A stretch of 7,671 nt of DNA from Bacillota bacterium (GCA_023441625.1 JAEZOA010000169.1:1-7671), one strand, 5' to 3'. Shown: positions 1 through 6,532, counted from the first letter of the stretch. Translations and numbers: made by a program. Notes: generated by a model not told the origin, from the letters alone.

Positions 1-260
1 CTCCTAGTAAACTCAGCAGCAATGGTAGCTCCTCCTATAGTCTCTACAACTATATCAACACTATCATCATTAAAAATATCATCTGCATTTTTCGTTAATA
101 CAGCTTTATAAGGACTATCTGGAAAGTCTCTTATGTCCAGAATCCATTTGACTCGTATATCAGTTCCAGCTCGTTGCTTGATACTATCACTGTTAATATT
201 AATTACCTCTGCTACTCCGCAGCCAACAACTCCAAATCCTAAAATTGCAACATTAATCAT
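1..260 (-). CDS. hom: Homoserine dehydrogenase, N-terminal part (cut by the window edge)
   Basis: Homoserine dehydrogenase reduces aspartate semialdehyde to homoserine with NAD(P)H in the cytoplasm, at the branch leading to threonine and methionine. Only about 86 N-terminal residues are visible; the gene runs off the left edge. They begin MINVAILGFGVVGCGVAEVI, whose glycine-rich loop (residues 8-16) is the dinucleotide-binding turn of the Rossmann fold. The segment DIVVETIGG near residues 71-79 matches the conserved strand and turn that follow in this family. The ATG at 258-260 is preceded by GGAGG at 269-273 with 8 nt spacing, which supports this start; an in-frame ATG at 273-275 overlaps that site and is unlikely. 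The gene follows the ACT-domain gene by 74 nt with no terminator between, so the two are probably co-transcribed. Neighbouring thrC supports a threonine role. The C-terminal catalytic part and any ACT tail cannot be judged. Confidence 0.93.
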   Translation of the reverse strand, partial: MINVAILGFGVVGCGVAEVININSDSIKQRAGTDIRVKWILDIRDFPDSPYKAVLTKNADDIFNDDSVDIVVETIGGATIAAEFTR

Positions 261-275
261 AATAATAACCTCCAT

Positions 276-289
276 GCCCACATTTGGGC
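276..289 (-). promoter_or_regulatory. Small hairpin just upstream of the hom ribosome binding site
   Basis: GCCCA and TGGGC form a perfect 5-bp GC-rich stem around a 4-nt loop in the short gap between the ACT-domain gene and hom. In the mRNA it ends 2 nt before the GGAGG Shine-Dalgarno site of hom (269-273). No U-run follows, so it is not a terminator. It could influence translation or mRNA stability of hom, but that is inference from position only. Confidence 0.4.
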
Positions 290-334
290 TCAAATAGTAA
301 TGAAATAATACTATATGTTATCTGAACAAATACA

Positions 335-775
335 TTATCTTGCTAATATTTCACATCGTCTTACGCCTTCAATTCTCCCAATTTCCGCCATAAGCACCTG
401 CATGTCATCCTTCATTTTAAAAGTTTCAATCGATACAGTTACGTCCGCCAATCCATTAATCGGAATATTTTGATTTATAGTTAAGATATTTGCTTTAGCA
501 GCAGCTATTTTATCAATAATACTTGAAAGTATTCCTGAAAAATCTTCTACAACAAAAAAGAGTGTTAAAACCTTCCCTCTAGATGTTTCATAAAATGGGA
601 AAATATAATCTTTATATTTATAGTAAGCACTTCTACTGATACCAACTTCTTTAACAGCATCATTGACAGTTTTTATCTTTCCAAAGCTCAGTATTTTTTT
701 TACTTCAATTACCTTTGCAAAAACTTCTGGCAAAATATAAGAATCTACCAAGAAGAAAACTGACTCCTGCTTCAT
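335..775 (-). CDS. PheB/UPF0735-family protein: HTH-like segment plus ACT domain
   Basis: A small cytoplasmic protein (146 aa) resembling Bacillus PheB (UPF0735), whose molecular role is poorly defined. After the family-typical opening MKQESVFFLVDSYILPEV comes a helix-turn-helix-like stretch at residues 36-57 (DAVKEVGISRSAYYKYKD). A C-terminal ACT domain covers about residues 70-144, with a conserved DFSGIL turn at 78-83; ACT domains usually bind amino acids. The ATG at 773-775 is chosen because it gives the family N-terminus and has a G7 tract 4 nt upstream. A TTG at 812-814 would add 13 residues (YALDGQDGRGGL) unlike the family, although an AAGGA lies before it. It is the first gene after the promoter at 834-862 and precedes hom by 74 nt; thrC lies upstream. 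A role as amino-acid-responsive regulator of the threonine genes is inferred from domains and context. Confidence 0.88.
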   Translation of the reverse strand: MKQESVFFLVDSYILPEVFAKVIEVKKILSFGKIKTVNDAVKEVGISRSAYYKYKDYIFPFYETSRGKVLTLFFVVEDFSGILSSIIDKIAAAKANILTINQNIPINGLADVTVSIETFKMKDDMQVLMAEIGRIEGVRRCEILAR

Positions 776-779
776 AAGT

Positions 780-786
780 CCCCCCC
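780..786 (-). promoter_or_regulatory. G7 Shine-Dalgarno tract of the ACT-domain gene
   Basis: Seven consecutive G (transcribed strand) end 4 nt before the ATG at 773-775 and are the only G-rich site at a suitable distance. They can pair with the anti-Shine-Dalgarno CCUCC with one G-U wobble, and they decide the start in favour of the ATG over the upstream TTG. A homopolymer as ribosome binding site is unusual in this AT-rich window, where the other sites are GGAGG, AAGGAG or GAGGGG types. Confidence 0.55.
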
Positions 787-833
787 GTCCATCCTGTCCG
801 TCCAATGCGTACAATTGTATTTCCTTGGTGTAT

Positions 834-862
834 ATATTAGCACATTTTTATTTTCTTTGCAA
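834..862 (-). promoter_or_regulatory. Sigma-A-type promoter of the ACT-domain gene and hom
   Basis: On the minus strand, TTGCAA (857-862) and TAATAT (834-839) are separated by exactly 17 bp, close to the TTGACA/TATAAT consensus. Transcription would begin near 827, leaving about 50 nt of leader before the ATG at 775. The -35 box lies directly against the T-run that ends the large palindrome, so this unit appears to restart transcription after thrC terminates. Confidence 0.68.
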
Positions 863-863
863 C

Positions 864-1057
864 AAAAAAAGAGGCTATCGCAAAACAAAATATAATATCC
901 GATAAAAGTTTCTGTTTTAATAGTATGTGAGTACAACTTATACCAATGGGAAGCTAAGTTTTCTTTAGGAGTAATCCATTGATATAAGTTTGTACGGAAG
1001 TACTATTTAAACCTAATCTTTTAACTATATTGCATCCGATATAGTTTTGCAAGCCCC
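864..1057 (-). terminator. Probable intrinsic terminator of thrC formed by a long palindrome
   Basis: Past the thrC stop codon at 1087, the transcript enters a long stem-loop whose distal arm ends in GTTTTGCGATAGCCTC, followed at once by seven U (864-870). The outer stem pairs this with GGGGCTTGCAAAAC from the proximal arm. A GC-containing stem closing onto a U-run is the signature of a Rho-independent terminator, although the hairpin is far longer than usual. A promoter for the next genes follows immediately. Confidence 0.6.
871..1057. repeat. 187-bp imperfect palindrome, MITE-like
   Basis: Almost the whole interval between thrC and the ACT-gene promoter folds on itself. The outer ends, GAGGCTATCGCAAAAC (871-886) and GTTTTGCAAGCCCC (1044-1057), are inverted copies with small differences. 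The inner arms run from 904 to 949 and 976 to about 1022 and are complementary at roughly 37 of 46 positions by hand alignment, around a 26-nt loop (950-975). The right arm also holds a perfect 8-bp hairpin (1023-1030 with 1039-1046). The ends are in the style of insertion-sequence terminal repeats (GGGGCTGT-CAAAA type), which with the small size and lack of coding capacity suggests a decayed MITE. No clear target-site duplication is visible. The region contains no gene. Confidence 0.65.
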
Positions 1058-1086
1058 TTATATTTATTAAATAATTGTTTTTAGAA

Positions 1087-2586
1087 TTATATATTTAGTA
1101 CTTCTCTAACCTTATTTATCATCTCCACAGGCTGGCAAAGCTCCTTATGGAGAATAGGTTTTTTATCGAGCTGTTTCAATGGTTCAGGAATTTTAAGTCC
1201 AGATTCTTCAGATAATACTGTCAAAAGTTCGAATTCAGACTTGCCAGTCCATACCTCTTCCCCAGCAATTGCACTTATTACACTCTCATTAAATTTAAAT
1301 GGACTAGCTGTTGATACTATTACAGCCTTTGTAATATCATTGGTAGAGATAACATACTTGTCATAAACATCTACTGCAACAGCAGTATGAGTATCAAGAA
1401 CATATCCGGTCTCTTGATAAACATTCTCTATAGTCTTTAGTGTATCATTGTCATTTGAGTAGCCAGCCCAGAAAACTTTTTGAATATTCTTCTTTATTTC
1501 CTGGTCAACCTCGTATATACCTTCACTGCTAAGCTTGCTCATCCAATCCCCAACCATTTCGCAATTGCCATCAGTTATTAAATATAGCAATCTCTCTAGA
1601 TTACTAGAAATCAAAATGTCCATAGATGGTGATAAGGTTTTCTTAAATTCTCTGTTTTTGTTGTAAATACCTGTATTTATAAAATCTGTTAAGACATTAT
1701 TATCATTTGATGCACATATTAGTTTGTTTATTGGCAAACCCATCTGCATTGCATAATATGCGGCTAAAATGTTTCCAAAGTTACCTGTTGGGACAACAAA
1801 ATTAATTTTTTCGCCAATTTCGATTTCCTTATTTTTCAGCATATCAGCATAAGCAGAAAAATAATACACTATTTGAGGCACTAACCTTCCCCAATTAATT
1901 GAGTTTGCTGAAGAGAACTTATATCCATTTTCCTGCATAAGTCTAAAAATATCTTCATCACGGAAAATCCTTTTAACTCCATTTTGAGCATCATCAAAAT
2001 TTCCGTTTACAGCTATTGAATATACATTACTGCCTTCTTGAGTTACCATCTGCATTCTTTGAATTTCGCTAACCCCTTGGCTTGGGAAGAATACAATAAT
2101 CTTTGTCCCCTCAACATCCTTAAAACCTTCAAGAGCAGCTTTCCCTGTATCTCCAGATGTGGCAACTAAAATAACAATTTCTTCCTTTTCACCTGTTTTT
2201 TTCAGTGCCTTAACAAGAAAGTGAGGAAGTATTTGCAGTGCCATATCCTTAAAAGCACTAGTTGGTCCATGCCATAGCTCTAACACATTAACTGAATCAT
2301 ACAATTTGTGCAGAGGTGCAATAGCATCAGATTCAAATTTTTGAGCTGTGTATGCTTGGTTAACACAATCCTTTAATTCACTTATTGTATAATCATCTAA
2401 ATAACCTTCTAATATATTTAAAGCTCTTTCTTGGTAACTCATATCTACCATTTTTAAAATTTGCTCGTTGTCAAAAAGAATTACTTTCTCAGGTACAAAT
2501 AACCCTCCATCTGCTGCAAGACCCTTCTTAATAGCTTCAGCTGAGCTAACAATAGCGCAATTTCCTCTAGTACTTCTATATAACAT
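1087..2586 (-). CDS. thrC: Threonine synthase
   Basis: This cytoplasmic PLP enzyme converts O-phospho-L-homoserine and water to L-threonine and phosphate, the last step of threonine synthesis. The 499-aa product begins MLYRSTRGN, the family's opening motif. The PLP-binding lysine is K113 in HGPTSAFKDMALQ, and the phosphate-binding loop is SGDTGKAALEG from residue 144. PTGNFGN, a further cofactor-site motif, lies in the middle of the chain. At about 500 residues it belongs to the long form common in clostridia, proteobacteria and fungi. The ATG at 2584-2586 is chosen because GGAGG lies 5 nt upstream; a TTG at 2599-2601 would add five residues and lacks such a site. A promoter at 2727-2755 and a structured leader precede it, and a palindromic terminator follows. 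The ACT-domain gene and hom lie downstream in the same direction. No truncation or missing catalytic residue is seen. Confidence 0.96.
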   Translation of the reverse strand: MLYRSTRGNCAIVSSAEAIKKGLAADGGLFVPEKVILFDNEQILKMVDMSYQERALNILEGYLDDYTISELKDCVNQAYTAQKFESDAIAPLHKLYDSVNVLELWHGPTSAFKDMALQILPHFLVKALKKTGEKEEIVILVATSGDTGKAALEGFKDVEGTKIIVFFPSQGVSEIQRMQMVTQEGSNVYSIAVNGNFDDAQNGVKRIFRDEDIFRLMQENGYKFSSANSINWGRLVPQIVYYFSAYADMLKNKEIEIGEKINFVVPTGNFGNILAAYYAMQMGLPINKLICASNDNNVLTDFINTGIYNKNREFKKTLSPSMDILISSNLERLLYLITDGNCEMVGDWMSKLSSEGIYEVDQEIKKNIQKVFWAGYSNDNDTLKTIENVYQETGYVLDTHTAVAVDVYDKYVISTNDITKAVIVSTASPFKFNESVISAIAGEEVWTGKSEFELLTVLSEESGLKIPEPLKQLDKKPILHKELCQPVEMINKVREVLNI

Positions 2587-2723
2587 TTCTACCTCCCACA
2601 AAGCGAATCATCTATTATAGACAATAGGTTTCTCCCCAAATACATAGTAGTGACTTAATATAAACATTACTCCAAGGTTTGATGGAAGTTTGTTCCAATC
2701 AAACGCTGAAAAGCCTATTAGTC
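2587..2723 (-). promoter_or_regulatory. Structured 5' leader of thrC, possible cis-regulatory RNA
   Basis: From the predicted start near 2720 to the ATG there are about 130 nt of leader. A strong hairpin (2677-2704) pairs GTTTGAT with ATCAAAC and GGAA with TTCC around a 5-nt loop with one bulge. A second pairing joins the two ends of the leader: CCTATTAGTC (2714-2723) with GACAATAGG (2620-2628), nine pairs with one bulged base. Together they make a closed stem with an internal hairpin, leaving the GGAGG site outside. No U-run follows the hairpin, and the T-box signature AGGGTGGNACC is absent. A regulatory role is inferred only from the structure and the neighbouring gene. Confidence 0.4.
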
Positions 2724-2726
2724 TAA

Positions 2727-2755
2727 ATAATATAATAAATCCTGAAAAAATGCAA
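2727..2755 (-). promoter_or_regulatory. Probable sigma-A-type promoter of thrC
   Basis: On the minus strand, TTGCAT (2750-2755) and TATTAT (2727-2732) are separated by 17 bp. The boxes lie about 40-65 nt past the patatin-like gene and would start transcription near 2720. A second TATAAT at 2613-2618 is nearer the gene but lacks a recognisable -35 box. Read-through from the patatin-like gene is also possible, since no terminator is visible between the two. Confidence 0.5.
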
Positions 2756-2791
2756 ACCCAAATCCAATAAAATTGAGTACCAACTTATTCA

Positions 2792-3874
2792 CTATATTCT
2801 CCAGTTCCTATTTCTTTTTTGCATATTTATGAGAAGCCTTTGAACAGCAATTTTACCTTGAGTATATAAATATTGCATCTCCTCATTACTGATATCAAAA
2901 TCAAGGAAAGATACATCTCCAGTATTTATATGTGCAATATTGTCGATATTATATGAATTTTTTGGAACTCCTGTATCATGTGAAGCAGCAAGTAGCTTCT
3001 TTAGTGTATTTGTTGCATTAATAAACTCTTTTGATTCATTTCCTTCTAGTTTTAGTCCTATTATATCATTTTCTTGAGCACTATCAATAAGCCAAACAGG
3101 AAAATTATCCAAAACTCCTCCATCAAGAATATAGTGCGGCCTTAAGCGATTATGTTCTTTCTTCATTAACACTACCGGCTCAAATACAAAAGGTACACAG
3201 GTACTCATTCTTATAGCTTTTGCTACCTCTAATTTATCAGGGTCAATATTATAAAAGGCTATGTCATCTGGCAAAACAATTACTTTACCCAAGTTTGCAT
3301 CAATAGCAGTCATTCGCACCTTATATCCACGTGGATTTACCTTATCAGGAATCCCACCCCTAAAATCATTAAAGGTATAAATGCCTTTTCTGGCAAGTAC
3401 CTGTGCCACCCATTTTTCTAGCAGTTCACCATTCATAAAAGCATTTTTCTTACTAAAAGCAATCAGGTTTATTAAGAAATTGCCTCTAGTGCCTCTAAAA
3501 TCATCACCTTCCCTTCTAACTAACTGAAGTTCAGGATAATCTTGTTTATATAGCAAATCAGTAATATCATTATCAATCAAAATCCTTTTATCTTCTAATA
3601 TTCTTTTTATTCTATATGATAAAGATATATCTAAGTACTCTCCACCTCTAACGGTTAGGTTGTTAAAATCAAACTCCTTTAATATTTTCATTAACTCTCT
3701 TGATGTATATCCAGCACCTATCAATGAACCAGCCAAGGCTCCTGCAGATACTCCTGCTATATTTCCTATATACCTGTATTTTTTCTCAAGCTCCTCATAA
3801 GCTCCAACAAATGCTAATCCTTTGATTCCTCCACCGCTAAGGACAAGATTTAATGTTCGACTGTTTAAACCCAT
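2792..3874 (-). CDS. Patatin-like phospholipase family protein
   Basis: A predicted lipid acyl hydrolase of the patatin family (360 aa), which uses a Ser-Asp dyad to release fatty acids from lipids. All three family motifs are present in order: the oxyanion-hole loop SGGGIKGLAF (glycines at about residues 14-16), the nucleophile elbow GVSAG with S43, and the DGG motif LDGGVLDNFP with D251. An active enzyme is therefore likely; the natural substrate cannot be read from sequence. No signal peptide or clear membrane segment is seen, so it is probably cytoplasmic or peripheral to the membrane. The ATG at 3872-3874 is preceded by GAGGGG with 7 nt spacing; a TTG at 3887-3889 would add five residues upstream of that site and is rejected. 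It stands after the terminator of the TPR gene and before the thrC promoter. Nothing ties it to either neighbouring pathway. Confidence 0.92.
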   Translation of the reverse strand: MGLNSRTLNLVLSGGGIKGLAFVGAYEELEKKYRYIGNIAGVSAGALAGSLIGAGYTSRELMKILKEFDFNNLTVRGGEYLDISLSYRIKRILEDKRILIDNDITDLLYKQDYPELQLVRREGDDFRGTRGNFLINLIAFSKKNAFMNGELLEKWVAQVLARKGIYTFNDFRGGIPDKVNPRGYKVRMTAIDANLGKVIVLPDDIAFYNIDPDKLEVAKAIRMSTCVPFVFEPVVLMKKEHNRLRPHYILDGGVLDNFPVWLIDSAQENDIIGLKLEGNESKEFINATNTLKKLLAASHDTGVPKNSYNIDNIAHINTGDVSFLDFDISNEEMQYLYTQGKIAVQRLLINMQKRNRNWRI

Positions 3875-3913
3875 TCTAAATCCCCTCAAAACAAAAGGTA
3901 CTATTGTATATAT

Positions 3914-3919
3914 ATTATA
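3914..3919 (-). promoter_or_regulatory. Possible -10 box for the patatin-like gene
   Basis: A perfect TATAAT on the minus strand lies about 40 nt before the patatin-like ATG, in an AT-rich stretch after the upstream terminator. No good -35 box stands at 16-18 bp; TTGTAC further upstream is 22 bp away. The gene needs a promoter in this gap (3875-3975), but this box is only a weak candidate. Confidence 0.25.
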
Positions 3920-3975
3920 AAAATCTGATAATTAGTATATTGTACAATCATAAGAATTTGGATTTTTTGCATAAT

Positions 3976-4006
3976 AAAAAAGCACAAGCTCTGTAATCCT
4001 GTGCTT
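3976..4006 (-). terminator. Rho-independent terminator after the TPR gene
   Basis: On the minus strand, AAGCACA (4000-4006) pairs with TGTGCTT (3980-3986) in a perfect 7-bp stem with a 13-nt loop, followed directly by a run of T (3976-3981 region). It lies about 55 nt past the TPR stop codon and ends the folC-TPR transcript. The flanking TAATA and TATTA could extend the stem. Confidence 0.8.
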
Positions 4007-4059
4007 AATTGTATTATTTCAATTTTAAATATCACAAACTGAGAGTATTGCTCTGCAAC

Positions 4060-5193
4060 TTATTTAAGTACTTTAAGTCTACCCTTTGCATATTTTATAT
4101 AGCCTGATTTAGGATAATTATCAATAAGCTTTTGATAGGTCTCAGTTCCTTTTTGTATTTCATTAACCTCCACATAGCTTTTAGCTAAAATATAAAGTGC
4201 CTTATCTCCAAAAGTCCAATTATTACCCAAAACAAATACCTTTTCAAGCTTTTGAATTGCTTCACTATACTTCTTATTTCCGTATAATGTATTTCCATCT
4301 ATAGTCAACTGGTTAGCAGCCTTTAATAGCACATTATCTTTTATAGCATCATATTTTGTTTTTAAATCAGCACTCAATTCTGCTACAGGCAAAGCCATTA
4401 GCTTATCTGCTGCCTCAATAAATTTATTTTGTCCATAAAGTACCGATACCTGAGAAAGTTCTGCTGAAAGCTGTAGTTCTCTTAATTGTGAATTAGCAGT
4501 TTCAAGCTGCCCCTTTAGAGCCTTATTTTCAGCGACCACTTTATCATAGTCTTTTGTTTGCTGTGTATTAATAGCAGGCCCGGAACTTATATCCACGTCT
4601 TCAATTTTATCTCTCGTTGCTACAAAAAAGAAAACTATTGCTACTACTAAACAGATAACGCTAAATATATTAAATATAACAACTGAAGATGTTTTTTTTA
4701 ATAGTGTGCCCAACTTTTTTAATAGAACATACTCTGACTGAATATTCTCCTCGCTTAAGTTACTTTTTTTCACAGTCTCTTTTACTACTTTAGGAGGCTT
4801 ATTTTCAGGAGTTTTATTTTTAGTATTACTACTTTTCTTAGTGGATTTATTGCCGTTAATACTTATAAAATTAAGATAATCAGCTGCTTTTATAGCATTA
4901 TTTTCACCCTGAACAACCTTATCAAAAAGAGCCTCTGCCTTATCCATTTGGTTTGTATAAGCATAGCATAAGCCCAGCAAATTAACCGCCTCATAAAAAT
5001 CAGGATTAGAGGACACTACTTTTTTAAGCTCAATCATTGCAATATCTTCGCTACCCGTTCTTAAGTACTCTATTGCCTTATTGTATGATTTTATTGAGTC
5101 TAGCACCTTTTCTGATATTTCACTATTTTGAGAAAATTTTTCTATATCGATAGGTGCAAAGCTTCTAATCTCATGATTTAAATCTATGAACAT
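4060..5193 (-). CDS. Membrane-anchored tetratricopeptide-repeat protein
   Basis: A 377-aa protein with TPR modules on both sides of one membrane segment; its function is unknown, and TPRs usually mediate protein-protein contacts. An N-terminal pair of TPR-like helices spans about residues 36-110 (EYLRTGSEDIAMIELKKVV, then AVNLLGLCYAYTNQMDKAEA). A Lys/Asn-rich linker follows (about 115-150), then a single transmembrane helix at about 170-192. A short coiled coil (about 215-243) and C-terminal TPR repeats (about 250-377) end the chain. Lysines before the helix and acidic residues after it predict N-terminus inside, C-terminus outside. Two ATGs compete: 5197-5199 is only 3 nt after AAGGAG, whereas 5191-5193 is 9 nt away and is preferred. 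folC ends 32 nt upstream of this start, so the two share a transcript, and a terminator follows. A cell-envelope or division role is possible but not shown by the sequence. Confidence 0.85.
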   Translation of the reverse strand: MFIDLNHEIRSFAPIDIEKFSQNSEISEKVLDSIKSYNKAIEYLRTGSEDIAMIELKKVVSSNPDFYEAVNLLGLCYAYTNQMDKAEALFDKVVQGENNAIKAADYLNFISINGNKSTKKSSNTKNKTPENKPPKVVKETVKKSNLSEENIQSEYVLLKKLGTLLKKTSSVVIFNIFSVICLVVAIVFFFVATRDKIEDVDISSGPAINTQQTKDYDKVVAENKALKGQLETANSQLRELQLSAELSQVSVLYGQNKFIEAADKLMALPVAELSADLKTKYDAIKDNVLLKAANQLTIDGNTLYGNKKYSEAIQKLEKVFVLGNNWTFGDKALYILAKSYVEVNEIQKGTETYQKLIDNYPKSGYIKYAKGRLKVLK

Positions 5194-5225
5194 TGGCATT
5201 GGCTCCTTCCAAGTATTTGATAAAT

Positions 5226-6500
5226 TTATATCAAAATTTTTCTTAATTCACCAATCATATATAATGATCCAAAAGCACAAATAACACTATCGTTATCAAC
5301 ATTTTCAAATGCTAGCTTCAAGCCATTTTCTATATTTATTCCATCCTGAACATTATCCGAATATTGTTTCAAGATAGCAGTAAGTTCGCTTGAAAGTAAT
5401 GCTCTTTCATTATTTGGGGTAACCGTAATTATTAACTTTGCTTTCCTTGCTAAAATATCCATTATACGGTGGTAATCCTTGTCTTTCAGAAAACCAACAA
5501 TAAATATTTTACTTTTATTAGCAAAATATCTATCTAATGCCGCATCTAATGACTGGCCGCCCTCAAGATTATGGGCTCCGTCAATAAAAACCAATGGCTT
5601 TTTACTAATTATTTCAAGCCTGCCGGGCCAAATAGTTTGCCCAACACCATATCTAATATTATCATTACCAATATTAAAGCCTTTATTACGTAACAACTCA
5701 CAAGTATCAATAGCTAATGCCGCATTTCGTAACTGATGGTCACCTAAAAGCCTGATTTCAAGGTCTTGATAATTCTTATACGAGAATATCTGTCCATCCA
5801 AGCTACTTTTGTATAATACTAATGTAGACAAATCAACCTTGTGAATTACTGAATTCTGACTTTTACAAACTTGTTCAAATACCTGCTCAGCTTCTTGACT
5901 CTGAGGGTATAAAACAGTATCACAATTAGGTTTTATTATTCCTGCCTTCTGATATGCAATTTCTCCAATCGTATTTCCTAATATGTCAGTATGGTCTAAG
6001 CTTATAGTTGTTATTACACATGCCTCAGGAGCTTCTATCACATTTGTCGAATCATATCTTCCTCCCAAACCCACTTCAAGTACAACTATATCACATTTAT
6101 TCCTATAAAAATATTCAAATGCCACTGCATTTATGATTTCAAATTCTGTAGGATGTGCAAACCCAGCCTGCTCCATCAAATCAATTTTTGATTTAACAAA
6201 TTCAATAATTTCAGTTAGTTCTAAAGAATCAATTTCCTTATTGTCTATCTTAATTCTTTCAGTAAATCTCTGTATATACGGAGAAGTGAACATTCCAGTT
6301 TTATATCCCGAGTTAATTAGTATATTACTTATAAAAGCAGTAGTTGAACCCTTTCCATTTGTACCTGCAACATGAACATATTTTAATTTCTTATGGGGAT
6401 TCCCCATAAACTCTAATAGTTTAGTAATACTTTCTAATCCAAGCTTACTCCCGAATTTAAGTGTACCATGTATGTATTCAATAGCCTCGTTGTAGTCCAT
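5226..6500 (-). CDS. folC: Dihydrofolate/folylpolyglutamate synthase
   Basis: FolC adds glutamate to dihydropteroate and extends the polyglutamate tail of folates, using ATP in the cytoplasm. The 424-aa protein has a Mur-ligase-type fold. It carries the P-loop GTNGKGST at residues 46-53, the folate-side loop TSPYIQRFTERI from residue 72, and VGLGGRYDSTN from 143. SLDHTDILG follows near 167-175, then the lysine of QKAGIIK (K185), which is carbamylated in this family. GDHQLRNA (254-261) and DGAHN (307-311) mark the C-terminal domain. Length is normal. The ATG at 6498-6500 gives the usual MDYNEAIEYIHGT opening but lies 12 nt from GGAGG; a TTG three codons upstream is only 3 nt away, so neither spacing is ideal. 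The TPR gene follows closely. Whether it has both activities or only the polyglutamylating one cannot be decided from sequence. Confidence 0.95.
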   Translation of the reverse strand: MDYNEAIEYIHGTLKFGSKLGLESITKLLEFMGNPHKKLKYVHVAGTNGKGSTTAFISNILINSGYKTGMFTSPYIQRFTERIKIDNKEIDSLELTEIIEFVKSKIDLMEQAGFAHPTEFEIINAVAFEYFYRNKCDIVVLEVGLGGRYDSTNVIEAPEACVITTISLDHTDILGNTIGEIAYQKAGIIKPNCDTVLYPQSQEAEQVFEQVCKSQNSVIHKVDLSTLVLYKSSLDGQIFSYKNYQDLEIRLLGDHQLRNAALAIDTCELLRNKGFNIGNDNIRYGVGQTIWPGRLEIISKKPLVFIDGAHNLEGGQSLDAALDRYFANKSKIFIVGFLKDKDYHRIMDILARKAKLIITVTPNNERALLSSELTAILKQYSDNVQDGINIENGLKLAFENVDNDSVICAFGSLYMIGELRKILI

Positions 6501-6532
6501 GCTAAACAAAATCCTCCAATAATTATACGATA

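Noticed and set aside
776..814. TTG start adding 13 residues to the ACT-domain protein
   Set aside because: The extra residues do not resemble the family N-terminus, whereas the ATG at 773-775 gives it exactly and has a G-rich site 4 nt upstream. The AAGGA before the TTG keeps a small doubt.
2587..2601. TTG start extending ThrC by five residues
   Set aside because: The extension is encoded by the GGAGG ribosome binding site of the downstream ATG, and the family begins at that ATG.
2587..2791. T-box or threonine attenuator upstream of thrC
   Set aside because: No AGGGTGGNACC motif, no terminator with U-run, and no Thr/Ile-rich leader peptide; the only late ATG frame encodes 19 residues without such codons.
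5479..5736. 85-codon plus-strand open frame opposite folC
   Set aside because: It lies wholly within the antisense of a clear folC with all motifs and has no convincing ribosome binding site; a shadow frame.
6133..6375. 80-codon plus-strand open frame opposite the folC N-terminal half
   Set aside because: Antisense shadow of folC; low-complexity Ile/Ser/Leu composition and no family resemblance.
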